Shown: positions 27,084 through 35,912 of the stretch, in pieces
How the letters are laid out: each line of letters starts with the position of its first letter
Position numbering within the stretch: position 1 is the first letter of the stretch
Assembly: GCF_046197865.1 (NCBI RefSeq)
Contig: NZ_CP166990.1
Coordinates: 1,550,001 to 1,614,000, forward strand
Reading direction: 5' to 3'
DNA from: JAHKLT01 sp046197865
Lineage (GTDB): Archaea > Methanobacteriota > Methanobacteria > Methanobacteriales > Methanobacteriaceae
Length of the DNA: 64,000 nucleotides
Notes under the pieces: generated by a model
The model's database searches: none
What the model was told of the DNA's origin: nothing
The model's input: only the letters and a program-made list of their open reading frames with translations
Position numbers and translations under genes: made by a program

Positions 27084-29084
27084 ATGAATAGTAGTGCAAA
27101 ATCTCAATCATCAGTTAATAAATTTGAAGAATTTTTCTCTACATCCTATAAAGATGATGTATTTAATATTTTAGAGAAGTATCCTGATGAGAGATCATTA
27201 ACAATAGATTATAACAATTTAGAAATCTTTGATCCAGAATTAGCAGATTTATTAGTTGAAAAACCAGAAGAAGTTTTAGAATCTTCTGAGAATGCAGTTA
27301 GAAACATAGATCCTTTAGTAAAAGATGCAGATATTAATATAAGAATCGAAAATCTTTCAAATCATATTGCTTTAAAGTTTTTACTAAGTAAATACATTGG
27401 TAAATTTGTATCCTGTGATGGAATTGTTAGGAAAACAGATGAAATTCGTCCAAGAATTGAAACAGGCGTATTTGAATGTAGAGGTTGTATGAGATTACAC
27501 GAGGTAGAACAAAGATCTGACAGTCGTATAGTAGAACCATCATTATGTAGTGAATGTGGTGGAAGATCTTTTAGATTACTTCAAGAAGAATCAAAATATG
27601 TAGACACACAAACTGCAAGAATGCAAGAACCTCTTGAAAATTTATCAGGTGGGACCGAACCAAAACAAATTTTAATGGTATTAGAAGACGATTTAGTAGA
27701 TGAACTTAATCCTGGAGATAAAGTTAGAATTACAGGAACTTTAAAAACATTTAGAGAAGAAAGAAGCGGAAAGTTCAAAAATTATATTTATGTAAATCAT
27801 ATAGAACCGCTAGAACAGGAATTTGAAGAACTCCAAATTAGTGAAGAAGATGAAGCAAAAATTCTTGAATTAGCTAATGACCCACATATACATGAAAAGA
27901 TTATAAGATCTACTGCTCCTTCTATTAAAGGTTATAGAGATGTTAAAGAAGCTATTGCTTTACAACTTTTTGGTGGATCAGCACGTATCTTAGAAGATGA
28001 AACAAGACTTAGAGGAGATATCCATATTCTAATTGTAGGAGATCCAGGTATTGGTAAATCTCAAATGTTAAAATATGTATCTAAACTAGCTCCAAGAAGT
28101 ATTTATACAAGTGGTAAAGGTACAACTGGAGCAGGATTAACAGCTGCAGCAGTTCGTGACGAACTAGGTGGATGGTCTCTAGAAGCAGGTGCATTAGTTT
28201 TAGGAGATCAAGGAAATGTTTGTGTTGACGAACTGGATAAAATGCGTTCAGAAGATAGATCTGCACTTCACGAAGCACTTGAACAACAAACTGTAAGTAT
28301 AGCTAAAGCAGGAATTATGGCAACATTGAATTCAAGATGTTCAGTACTTGCAGCAGCAAACCCTAAATTTGGAAGATTTGATAGATTTAAAGTACTTGCA
28401 GAGCAAATTGATTTACCTTCACCAATTTTATCTCGTTTTGATTTAATTTTTGTAGTTGAAGATAAACCTAGTGTTAAAAACGACTCAGAACTTGCAGACC
28501 ATATTTTAAAAATACATCAAGAACACTCAATAAATTCTGAAATTGATTCTGATTTACTTAGAAAATATATTGCTTATGCTCGTAAAAATGTTAATCCAAC
28601 ATTATCAAATGAAGCTATAACAGTATTAAAAGAGTTTTATGTAAGTACAAGAAATAGTTCTGCAGATGAAGAATCTCCAGTTCCAATTACTGCAAGACAA
28701 CTTGAAGCTATTATACGTTTAGCTGAAGCTAGTGCAAAATTAAAACTAAGAGATGAAGTTTTAAAAGAAGATGCAGATAAAGCAGTTAGATTACAACTTG
28801 CATGTTTAAAAGAAGTTGGTGTCGACCCAGAAACTGGAGAAATTGATATTGATAAAGTTGAAGGAAGAACTCCAAAATCTGACAGAGATAAACTTCAAAG
28901 AATTTTATCTGAAATTGAAGAGCTAACAGAAGAATATAATGGAAACGCTCCTATCAATGTCTTAATGAGTAATATGGAAGACAAATATGATATGAGTAAT
29001 GAAAAAGTAGAAGGGATTATTAAAAACTTAAAACAAAAAGGAATAATCTACGAACCTACTGAAGGATACTTAAGAAAAGCTTAG
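27084..29084 (+). CDS. mcm: MCM replicative helicase
   Basis: 666-residue hexameric DNA helicase of the archaeal replication fork. The N-terminal OB region holds a zinc site with Cys at 132, 135, 155 and 158. The AAA+ core has Walker A G-D-P-G-I-G-K-S at 319-326, Walker B V-C-V-D-E-L-D-K near 380, and the S-R-F-D arginine finger near 455. A winged helix ends the protein. No intein interrupts the Walker A or other core motifs. The start has no Shine-Dalgarno motif. The 230-base leader region is very AT-rich with a TATAG box 40 bases upstream. Confidence 0.96.
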   Translation: MNSSAKSQSSVNKFEEFFSTSYKDDVFNILEKYPDERSLTIDYNNLEIFDPELADLLVEKPEEVLESSENAVRNIDPLVKDADINIRIENLSNHIALKFLLSKYIGKFVSCDGIVRKTDEIRPRIETGVFECRGCMRLHEVEQRSDSRIVEPSLCSECGGRSFRLLQEESKYVDTQTARMQEPLENLSGGTEPKQILMVLEDDLVDELNPGDKVRITGTLKTFREERSGKFKNYIYVNHIEPLEQEFEELQISEEDEAKILELANDPHIHEKIIRSTAPSIKGYRDVKEAIALQLFGGSARILEDETRLRGDIHILIVGDPGIGKSQMLKYVSKLAPRSIYTSGKGTTGAGLTAAAVRDELGGWSLEAGALVLGDQGNVCVDELDKMRSEDRSALHEALEQQTVSIAKAGIMATLNSRCSVLAAANPKFGRFDRFKVLAEQIDLPSPILSRFDLIFVVEDKPSVKNDSELADHILKIHQEHSINSEIDSDLLRKYIAYARKNVNPTLSNEAITVLKEFYVSTRNSSADEESPVPITARQLEAIIRLAEASAKLKLRDEVLKEDADKAVRLQLACLKEVGVDPETGEIDIDKVEGRTPKSDRDKLQRILSEIEELTEEYNGNAPINVLMSNMEDKYDMSNEKVEGIIKNLKQKGIIYEPTEGYLRKA

Positions 29085-29401
29085 AAATAATTTTATATTA
29101 TTTTTATAGCTTAAATTTTATTTTTTATTTTTATAGACTACCCCATTAAAAATTAATTTTAATGAATTTAAGCATTGTGGTAGTTAATAAAAAATTGAAT
29201 AAAATCATATCATGAAAAAAGCACTGTTGCATGGAGAATGTATAATAATAATAAAATTATTACATCCTACTAAATAAAACACACAACAGAATACCATAAA
29301 CAGATTTATTGTTGAATGAATCAGTTCGAAGGATATTTGACTCACCATCAAGTCTAATATATATTATGGTTAATATAATATATAAAATTTTTGAGGATTG
29401 T

Positions 29402-29494
29402 CAAAAATACTATTGGTTTTTTCTTGTTTAAATAGTGCTTATGAACCATAGTAACATGAGCTTAAAATCCCACTCCACCAACAGTGCCATGTTA
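29402..29494 (+). ncRNA. Copy 2 of the shared intergenic element plus C-rich hairpin
   Basis: The 44 bases at 29402-29445 match 24038-24073 with an 8-base insertion. A TATATAAAA at 29379-29387 lies 23 bases before it. ACTAT-GGTT at 29409-29418 can pair with AACC-ATAGT at 29444-29452 (one bulge). It is followed by TAACATG (29452-29458) pairing with CATGTTA (29488-29494) around a loop with CCCACTCCACCAACAG. Looks like the body of a small RNA of about 95 bases. Confidence 0.45.
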
Positions 29495-29516
29495 TAAGAA
29501 TATAATAAAAAGATAA

Positions 29517-29590
29517 AGAGAATAGAACCTAGTCGCCACTAATTCACCACCAACCGGTGGCGAAACGAACTAGGCATTACCTCATTCTCT
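29517..29590 (+). ncRNA. Candidate compact structured RNA upstream of hsdR
   Basis: Three nested helices are visible: AGAGAAT (29517-29523) with ATTCTCT (29584-29590), CCTAGT (29528-29533) with ACTAGG (29569-29574), and CGCCAC (29534-29539) with GTGGCG (29557-29562). The loop contains TTCACCACCAACC. A TATA-like TTATAAGAATATAATA at 29492-29507 is about 25 bases before 29517. The local GC content is far above the surroundings. It has no T-arm, so it is not a tRNA; no RNA family is recognised. Confidence 0.55.
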
Positions 29591-29760
29591 AATTAATTAT
29601 TATATAATCATTTATATATAAATTTTTTAAAGTGTGCAAAAACACAAAAAACATTTTCATATAAATTAAATATCACGACAAAAACATACATTTTAAAAGT
29701 AATTTTTATATAAATTTAATAAAATTTTTTTACAAATATCAAATTGAAGATAACAAATAA

Positions 29761-29774
29761 TATTTAATATAATC
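29761..29774 (+). promoter_or_regulatory. Promoter TATA of hsdR (leaderless)
   Basis: TATTTAATATAATC lies about 20-28 bases before the hsdR ATG at 29790 and no Shine-Dalgarno motif precedes that ATG. The spacing suggests transcription starts at or very near the start codon. Confidence 0.5.
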
Positions 29775-29789
29775 ACTAAATATTTTTTT

Positions 29790-32525
29790 ATGTCAATTCA
29801 ATCTGAAGCTAATCTTGAAGAATCAATGTTAAAACAACTTATTGATTTAGGTTATGAAAGAGTTAAAATAAAAGATAAAAAAGATTTGGAAAAGAATCTT
29901 AAAAAACAGATTGAAAAATTTAATGCAAAAGAATTAAAAGAAACTGAGTTGACAAATGTTGAATTTGATAAACTACTAACACACCTTGAATCTGGAACTA
30001 TTTTTAATAAAGCAGAAAAATTAAGAGATCATTATCCATTAAAAAGAGATAAAGAAACAATATACCTTCGTTTTTTTAATAAAAAAGATTGGTGTAAAAA
30101 CTTATTTCAAGTATCTAATCAGATAACATTTGAGAAAAAATACAGTAATCGTTATGATGTTACTATTTTAATTAATGGTCTTCCACTTGTTCAAATTGAA
30201 CTTAAAAGACGTGGTCAAAGTATTAAAAAAGCATTTGAACAAATTAGAAGATATCAAATACATTCTTACCATAAATTATTTAATTATATTCAAATGTTTG
30301 TAATAAGTAATGGAGTAAATACTAAATATTTTGTAAATAATAAAGAACAGAATTTTAAATTTACTTTTTACTGGAAAGATAAAGATAATAAAAATATTAA
30401 TAGATTAGAACAATTTACTGATGTTTTCCTAGATAAATGCCATATATCTAAAATGATAGCTAAATATATGGTTTTAAATCAAACAACACAAACACTTATG
30501 GTTTTAAGAGCATATCAATACTATGCTGTAGAAGCATTAGTAAATCAAGCTATTAATACAAATAACAATGGATATATTTGGCACACTACAGGTAGTGGAA
30601 AGACTTTAACATCCTTTAAAGCAAGCCAAATTCTTGCAGAAGAGCCAACAATTGATAAAATTATTTTTGTTGTAGATAGAACTGATCTTGATTATCAAAC
30701 AACAAAAGAATTTAATAATTTTGCAGAAGGTTCTGTTGATGGGACAAAAAACACTAATTCATTAATTAAACATTTAAAAGGAGAAAATAAATTAGCTGTT
30801 ACAACAATTCAAAAGCTAAATAATGCCGTTTCTAATCCAAAAACATTAGAATCTGTTAAAGATAAAAAAATGATTTTAATCTTTGATGAATGCCATAGAA
30901 GCCAATTTGGTGAGATGCACAATAGAATTACTAGCTACTTTAATAATATTCAGTATTTTGGTTTTACAGGAACCCCTATTTTTGCAGTTAATGCTAATAA
31001 ACACAAAACAACCTCAGACTTATTTGGAAAAAGACTACATAGCTATGTTATAAAAGATGCAATAGCTGATGATAATGTTCTAGGTTTTTCAGTTGAATAC
31101 CACAAAACATTTAAAGGAAAAACTACCATCATTGATAAAGAAGTTCCAGGAATAGACACATCAGAAGTATATGAAAATGAAGAAAGATTAAAATTAATTA
31201 CTGACTTTATAATTGATAAACACCCATCAATAACATATAAAAAGGAATTTAATGGATTGTTTGCAACACCATCAATCAATATCTTGAAAAAATATTATAA
31301 ACTATTTAAAGAAAGAATTGAAGCTAAAAATTCAGATTTAAAAGTAGCAGCTATTTTCACATTTGATGCAAATGAAGACATGGACAAAAATGAAGACAAT
31401 AAGCATTCAAGAGACTTCTTAGAAGAATGTATGGAAGATTATAATAGCTATTTTGGAAGTAATTTTACAACAAATGATTTTGGAAACTACTATGTAGATA
31501 TAGCTAAAAGATTTAAAAACAATGAAATCGACATTTTAATAGTTGTAAACATGTTTTTAACAGGTTTTGATAGTAAATTACTTAATACATTATATGTTGA
31601 TAAGAATTTAGTTTATCATGGCTTATTACAAGCATATTCAAGAACTAATAGGATTTATAATGATAAAAAAGATCATGGAAATATTATCTGCTTTAGAAAT
31701 CTTAAAAAATCAACAGACGAAGCTATTACTCTATATTCAGATGAAGATGCATTAGATAAAGTATTAATGAAACCATATGAAGAATATGTTAAAGACTTTA
31801 ATGTCTTTTTAGTTGAATTTAGAAGAATAACACAAACAATAGATGATGTAGATAATTTAAAAACTCCTAATGAGAAAGCAGAATTTATCACATCATACAA
31901 TCAACTACTTAGAGTTTTAAATAAATTAAAATCATTTACAGAATTTGATTTTAAAGATTTAAATATTGATGAACAAGAAATTGAGGATTATAAAAGTAAA
32001 TATTTAGATATAAAAGACACTGTTAAAACTGGTGATGGTCCAGAATCCATACTAGATGATATTGATTTTGAATTAGATTTAATCAGACAAGATGATATTA
32101 ATATAACATATATTATTGAATTAATGAAGGATTTAGATAAAGATGACTCTTCATTCCCTAATGATAAAATTAAGATTGTTAAATTAATGGATAGAACACA
32201 AGATTTAAGAAGTAAAAAAGAATTAATAGAAAAGTTCCTTGACAACTATGTTCCAAAAATTGATAAAAAGAAAATACCTGAAGAATTTGAATTATTCATT
32301 GATAAAGAAAGAGAAAAAGAATTCAGACAAATAGTTAATGATGAACAAGCTGATAAAAAGCTATTAAAAGAATTTTTATGTGAATATGAATATTCAGGTA
32401 AAGAAAAATCAGACTTAATAAAAGAATCAATTAAAGGACAAGGCCTTAAACTAAAAGAAAGAAGAAGTAAAATAAAAGAAATAATTGAGAAAGTTAAAGA
32501 CTTTGTAGAAAAATTTGCATTCTAA
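29790..32525 (+). CDS. hsdR: Type I restriction enzyme R subunit
   Basis: 911-residue motor and nuclease subunit of a type I restriction-modification complex. The N-terminal PD-(D/E)xK nuclease has Asp of the R-Y-D-V-T strand near 121 and E-L-K near 136-138, followed by Q-x-x-R-Y. The SF2 motor has T-G-S-G-K-T near 267, D-E-C-H near 367, F-T-G-T-P near 392 and the motif VI segment Q-A-Y-S-R-T-N-R near 618. A helical C-terminal region contacts the methylase. Length is slightly below typical (about 1,000). It is the first gene of the island and probably has a leaderless mRNA. Confidence 0.95.
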   Translation: MSIQSEANLEESMLKQLIDLGYERVKIKDKKDLEKNLKKQIEKFNAKELKETELTNVEFDKLLTHLESGTIFNKAEKLRDHYPLKRDKETIYLRFFNKKDWCKNLFQVSNQITFEKKYSNRYDVTILINGLPLVQIELKRRGQSIKKAFEQIRRYQIHSYHKLFNYIQMFVISNGVNTKYFVNNKEQNFKFTFYWKDKDNKNINRLEQFTDVFLDKCHISKMIAKYMVLNQTTQTLMVLRAYQYYAVEALVNQAINTNNNGYIWHTTGSGKTLTSFKASQILAEEPTIDKIIFVVDRTDLDYQTTKEFNNFAEGSVDGTKNTNSLIKHLKGENKLAVTTIQKLNNAVSNPKTLESVKDKKMILIFDECHRSQFGEMHNRITSYFNNIQYFGFTGTPIFAVNANKHKTTSDLFGKRLHSYVIKDAIADDNVLGFSVEYHKTFKGKTTIIDKEVPGIDTSEVYENEERLKLITDFIIDKHPSITYKKEFNGLFATPSINILKKYYKLFKERIEAKNSDLKVAAIFTFDANEDMDKNEDNKHSRDFLEECMEDYNSYFGSNFTTNDFGNYYVDIAKRFKNNEIDILIVVNMFLTGFDSKLLNTLYVDKNLVYHGLLQAYSRTNRIYNDKKDHGNIICFRNLKKSTDEAITLYSDEDALDKVLMKPYEEYVKDFNVFLVEFRRITQTIDDVDNLKTPNEKAEFITSYNQLLRVLNKLKSFTEFDFKDLNIDEQEIEDYKSKYLDIKDTVKTGDGPESILDDIDFELDLIRQDDINITYIIELMKDLDKDDSSFPNDKIKIVKLMDRTQDLRSKKELIEKFLDNYVPKIDKKKIPEEFELFIDKEREKEFRQIVNDEQADKKLLKEFLCEYEYSGKEKSDLIKESIKGQGLKLKERRSKIKEIIEKVKDFVEKFAF

Positions 32526-32553
32526 TTAGAAATATGAAAAATAGGTGATTATA

Positions 32554-33807
32554 TTGCCATCATCAATATCCATAGAATTAGAAAAACTTAAAACAGAAAT
32601 TAAAAAAGAAAATATCTCAGAAATAGCTAGTAAAACTAATAATTGGAATGATTTTGGCATCATTATTACGAGTCCTACTGATAGTAGATTAAAAGATATT
32701 CTTAAAAAAATAGGACAAATTGCTGTTACTTTTCAAAATCATGATTGGCATCAAACTTTAATAATAACCGAATATGCAAAGGAATTAAGTTGGGTTTTTA
32801 ATAAAATAAAAGATATTTTTATAAAATCTGATTTTATTGTTAAAAATGAGTTTTTTAAAAAAATTGCTCAAGCAACAAATAAAAAAGCAGTGGGATATGA
32901 AGAACTTTTATTAAATATAATAAAATCTGCTGGTGAATATAGGGGAAACTTTCCTGATGATATGACATTACCTTTTTTTGCATATGGATTATTTAAAAAA
33001 GATCAATTATGCTATTATAGAATAAAAGACTTTGTTGATGATAATGGATATAAAACTGAAATAAGTGGAAAACTTAAAGAAAGAGATGGTGTTCCAATTT
33101 TAGTTAAATCAAATCAAGAAACACATCACAAAATTACAGGATATTTATTTAATTTTAATGAAAATAATTATCAAAAAGCATATGAAAGCATCATGCAAAT
33201 TGAACCTACACATGTGTATAAGTGGGACACAATATTAATAAACGGAAAAGAAGTTAATGTTTTATGTGGTAAATACGCAGGTAAAGGAACTGCAGATATT
33301 GAAAAACCATTTAATTGGGATTTCAGGAAAGATCCATTTTTTAATGAGGGTTTAACAGAAGTGGGAAAAATTTTAGAAGAAAATAATGCTTATAGTGATA
33401 AACCAATTGCAACAATTAGATTGCAAATGGGATATGCATTACTATGGTCAATTATCGAAAGATTTACTGGATTAAAATACAATTTAAGTCAAAATAATGC
33501 TAGTAAAAGAGCTAAAATGATTATAAAAGAAAAATCTTTTGAAGAATTATTAAAAAAAAATGTTAGTGATAATAGAGACGGGTCCAGAGTATTTTCAGCT
33601 GCAAGTCCAAAAAAACCTTTTAAACTTGATAAATCAAATCCTAATAAGGCCATAGATTATTATTATCAAGTGAGATCCAATAGTGTTCATCGAGGAAAAG
33701 TTGGCATATATGATAATTTGATAATTGAATATTCATTAAAAGAACTTTATAATATATTTTCGACTATTTATAATGAAGAATATAATAAAAACAAAGAAAT
33801 ACCTTGA
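32554..33807 (+). CDS. Defence-associated protein: helical N-part, GGCT-like middle, C-terminal HEPN
   Basis: 417 residues, not recognised as a named family. Residues 1-100 are helical. Residues 140-245 resemble a gamma-glutamylcyclotransferase/AIG2-like fold: F-A-Y-G-L-F at 142-147, a G-V-P-I-L-V strand, G-Y-L-F, and an I-E-P-x-x-x-Y-x-W segment before a C-G-K strand. Near the C-terminus R-S-N-S-V-H at 374-379 followed by R-G is the R-x4-H motif of HEPN RNases (Apea-like group), inside two predicted helices. The frame opens at a GTG at 32545, but AGGTGAT plus four bases gives TTG at 32554 as the start. It sits inside the hsd operon, 28 bases after hsdR. HEPN in such a place suggests an RNase toxin guarding the system; this is inference. 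The GGCT part is the least certain. Confidence 0.6.
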   Translation: MPSSISIELEKLKTEIKKENISEIASKTNNWNDFGIIITSPTDSRLKDILKKIGQIAVTFQNHDWHQTLIITEYAKELSWVFNKIKDIFIKSDFIVKNEFFKKIAQATNKKAVGYEELLLNIIKSAGEYRGNFPDDMTLPFFAYGLFKKDQLCYYRIKDFVDDNGYKTEISGKLKERDGVPILVKSNQETHHKITGYLFNFNENNYQKAYESIMQIEPTHVYKWDTILINGKEVNVLCGKYAGKGTADIEKPFNWDFRKDPFFNEGLTEVGKILEENNAYSDKPIATIRLQMGYALLWSIIERFTGLKYNLSQNNASKRAKMIIKEKSFEELLKKNVSDNRDGSRVFSAASPKKPFKLDKSNPNKAIDYYYQVRSNSVHRGKVGIYDNLIIEYSLKELYNIFSTIYNEEYNKNKEIP

Positions 33808-33860
33808 TTATTTACAGCTAAATTTACATTAAATAATATTTTTTTAAAAAATTTATGTTT

Positions 33861-33967
33861 GTTCTAAATCAGTATAACATGAATTTTACGATATCTTTAT
33901 ATAGTAACACCACCAAATTATAATATATGTTATAAGAACTTAGAACATTTTTATTTTTTTATGTTCT
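33861..33967 (+). ncRNA. Structured leader with two mutually exclusive helices
   Basis: GTTCTAA (33861-33867) and TATAACAT (33873-33880) pair with ATGTTATA (33927-33934) and TTAGAAC (33940-33946) across matching 5-base internal loops. AGAACAT (33942-33948) can instead pair with ATGTTCT (33961-33967) over a T-rich loop. The two folds share the AGAAC bases, so only one can form. The enclosed loop contains ACACCACCAAAT. It lies in the 195-base gap before the half-HsdS gene. It may be an attenuator, a processed RNA or a separate small RNA. Confidence 0.45.
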
Positions 33968-34002
33968 AAAAATTGAATTCAATTAAATAAGAGGTTACCT
34001 TC

Positions 34003-34590
34003 ATGAAAAATCCAAATGATGATTATATCAAATTAACTGAAATAGCAAATATATATTCTGGACTTTTTACCAAAAGAATAGAATTAAAAAGCCCAAATAA
34101 ATCATTTAAGTATTTGACTATACCTAATAAAGCATTGAATGACAATTATATAAATCCCAATGAATTTGAAACCCTATATTCTGATAAGAAAATAGATGAA
34201 AAATACATTGCACAATATAATGATATTATAATGAAGTTATCCCCACCATATAATGTAGCCATTATCAATTTTAAAGAGGACAATGTTGTAGTCCCATTAA
34301 ATTGTGGGATAATAAGAGTAAATAATCATAATTACATCCCCATATTTTTATCTTATATATTAAACAGCAATAAAATAAAAAAACAACTGTCAAGACTTGT
34401 AGAAGGCAGTGGAATAAAAATTATGAAAATACAACAAGTTAAAGATATAAAAATCAAAAAAATACCTCTTAAAACACAAAAAAAATATGAAAAGCTTTTT
34501 GTATTGTTAAATAAGAAAAAAAAGCTTTTAGAACGAAAATTAGAATTAGAAGAACAATTTACAAAAAATATAATTAATAATTTAATATAA
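34003..34590 (+). CDS. Single-TRD (half) specificity subunit HsdS-like
   Basis: 195 residues, about half a normal HsdS. One target-recognition domain is seen (LTEIANIYSG-type start, D-I-I-M-x-L-S-P-P strand, G-S-G-I-K-I-M-K-I-Q-Q loop and I-P-L-K-T-Q-K-K-Y end), then a 35-residue basic coiled-coil helix. Half-S proteins can act as dimers that read a palindromic target, or accompany a second methylase. No separate methylase is beside it. AGAGGT lies ten bases before the ATG. It has low sequence similarity to the two-TRD hsdS downstream, so it is not a simple duplication of it. Confidence 0.72.
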   Translation: MKNPNDDYIKLTEIANIYSGLFTKRIELKSPNKSFKYLTIPNKALNDNYINPNEFETLYSDKKIDEKYIAQYNDIIMKLSPPYNVAIINFKEDNVVVPLNCGIIRVNNHNYIPIFLSYILNSNKIKKQLSRLVEGSGIKIMKIQQVKDIKIKKIPLKTQKKYEKLFVLLNKKKKLLERKLELEEQFTKNIINNLI

Positions 34591-34606
34591 AAAGGAGTGT
34601 GAAGAA

Positions 34607-35863
34607 ATGAAATTTAGAGCTGAGTTAATTACAAAAAATAAACTAACAGAAACAATCATATTTGAAGTGAATAACAACACAGGAAAGGTAACATACAAAT
34701 ATAAAAATTATAGCTCAGAAAATTTATTAAAAATAATGAAAAAGAAAAATAAGGAATTTGATATTGAAAAAGATTCATCCATTACATTATTAGCTTATTT
34801 ATTAAGTCAAAACAATCAGATTATTAAATTAGCAAAATTAAATAAAGGACAACAAAAAGGATATATGGATGATGACAATAATGATAAAAAAATAATTATA
34901 ACAAAATTAAATGATGAAAAATTAGATATATTATCATTAGATCATTCACAATTTAAATTCATAGAAAAAGTAGAATTTGTAGATGAAAATACAGGAAATC
35001 GAGAAGAAATATATAGAACACCTAATTCAAATAATATAGAAAAAGATAATGACCACCATATGATATTTAAAGCTAAATTATTGAATAAAAAAAGAAGAAT
35101 AAAAGAAAAAATAAATTTTTACATAGATATTAAAAAAAATAAAATTATATATGGAACAGACCCAAATATTTCAGAAAATTTAAAAGAAGTAATTGAAAAA
35201 CAAAAAAAGGAGTTTACAGAGGATACTGAATGTTTTATTGAACATTTACCCAATTTATTAAATCAAAAAAGTTTAATTTCAAAATTAGGGCATTTAAGTA
35301 AGAAAAAAAGCATTGATTGCATTATTGAAAATGATGTTGGTGAAAGAATAATTATAATAAAAGAAAATAATGTGATTGTGAAAAAATCATCAAATGATAT
35401 GCAAAAAAATAGAAATACTAAAAAGTTATATTATATAGATGAAAGCTCTGAATTCTGGAAAAAGCTTAAAGAAAGTGAAAAATCTAATGATGAAAATAAA
35501 ACTAATTTTCCAATAGAAAAAATAATGTATTTAGTTGATAACAAAGAAGATAAAATTTATTACAGTCTCATGTCATCTATTGAAGGATTTTCAGTAATTC
35601 CAAGAAAATTAATATATTTAGAATATAGAAAATATATAAAAGATAATTTTTTCAAAACAAAATCACCTAAATTTTTCATAGAAAATAAATTTAAAAGTCA
35701 TGTAGAATTCCAAATATTTTTAATAAAAGATTTTAGGCATCAATTATACGAAAATGAGAAAAATAATTCCATAGTTGATAATTTTGCCACTACTAAAAAT
35801 TATACTCCTGAAGAGATAAATGCAATAAAATCTAGCATTAAAAAAATTAGTACAATGAGTTAA
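34607..35863 (+). CDS. Unknown protein A: two N-modules plus one C-module
   Basis: 418-residue Lys/Asn-rich soluble protein of a family I do not recognise. Two related N-terminal modules are visible: residues 1-110 (begins MKFRAEL) and about 147-255 (begins MIFKAKL). Each has a beta-rich start, a Y-K/G-T-x segment, a helix and a hydrophobic strand. Residues 305-418 are a C-module with S-P-K-F-F, F-L-I-K-D-F and N-Y-T-P-E-E-I-N-A-I-K-S-S. The downstream gene shares the N- and C-modules. No nuclease, ATPase or membrane signature is visible. The ATG follows AAGGAG. The 16-base spacing to the half-HsdS gene marks it as part of the hsd operon. Confidence 0.7.
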   Translation: MKFRAELITKNKLTETIIFEVNNNTGKVTYKYKNYSSENLLKIMKKKNKEFDIEKDSSITLLAYLLSQNNQIIKLAKLNKGQQKGYMDDDNNDKKIIITKLNDEKLDILSLDHSQFKFIEKVEFVDENTGNREEIYRTPNSNNIEKDNDHHMIFKAKLLNKKRRIKEKINFYIDIKKNKIIYGTDPNISENLKEVIEKQKKEFTEDTECFIEHLPNLLNQKSLISKLGHLSKKKSIDCIIENDVGERIIIIKENNVIVKKSSNDMQKNRNTKKLYYIDESSEFWKKLKESEKSNDENKTNFPIEKIMYLVDNKEDKIYYSLMSSIEGFSVIPRKLIYLEYRKYIKDNFFKTKSPKFFIENKFKSHVEFQIFLIKDFRHQLYENEKNNSIVDNFATTKNYTPEEINAIKSSIKKISTMS

Positions 35864-35912
35864 CACAGGAAATTGATTACAAAAATAAATACATTAAAGG
35901 AGAATGTTAAAA

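Larger units (their letters stand above)
29085..29789. other. 705-base intergenic region rich in inverted repeats
   Basis: No convincing reading frame was seen. It holds at least five stem-forming segments: 29137-29184 (ACTACC/GGTAGT around an 8-bp hairpin 29144-29164), 29224-29289 (CTGTTG/CAACAG), 29346-29357 (GACT/AGTC), 29452-29494 (TAACATG/CATGTTA) and 29517-29590. Also GCACTGTTG at 29221-29229 is a perfect complement of CAACAGTGC at 29479-29487, so a larger fold of about 270 bases is possible. A TATA box is at 29379-29387 and others are likely near 29491. It separates the core MCM gene from the defence island. Confidence 0.6.

Noticed and set aside
27084..29084. Checked MCM for an intein, common in archaeal MCM genes.
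   Set aside because: Length is 666 residues and the Walker A, Walker B and arginine-finger segments are continuous.
29300..29360. A tRNA T-arm-like GTTCGAA near 29325.
   Set aside because: The stem does not close and no acceptor or anticodon arm is present.
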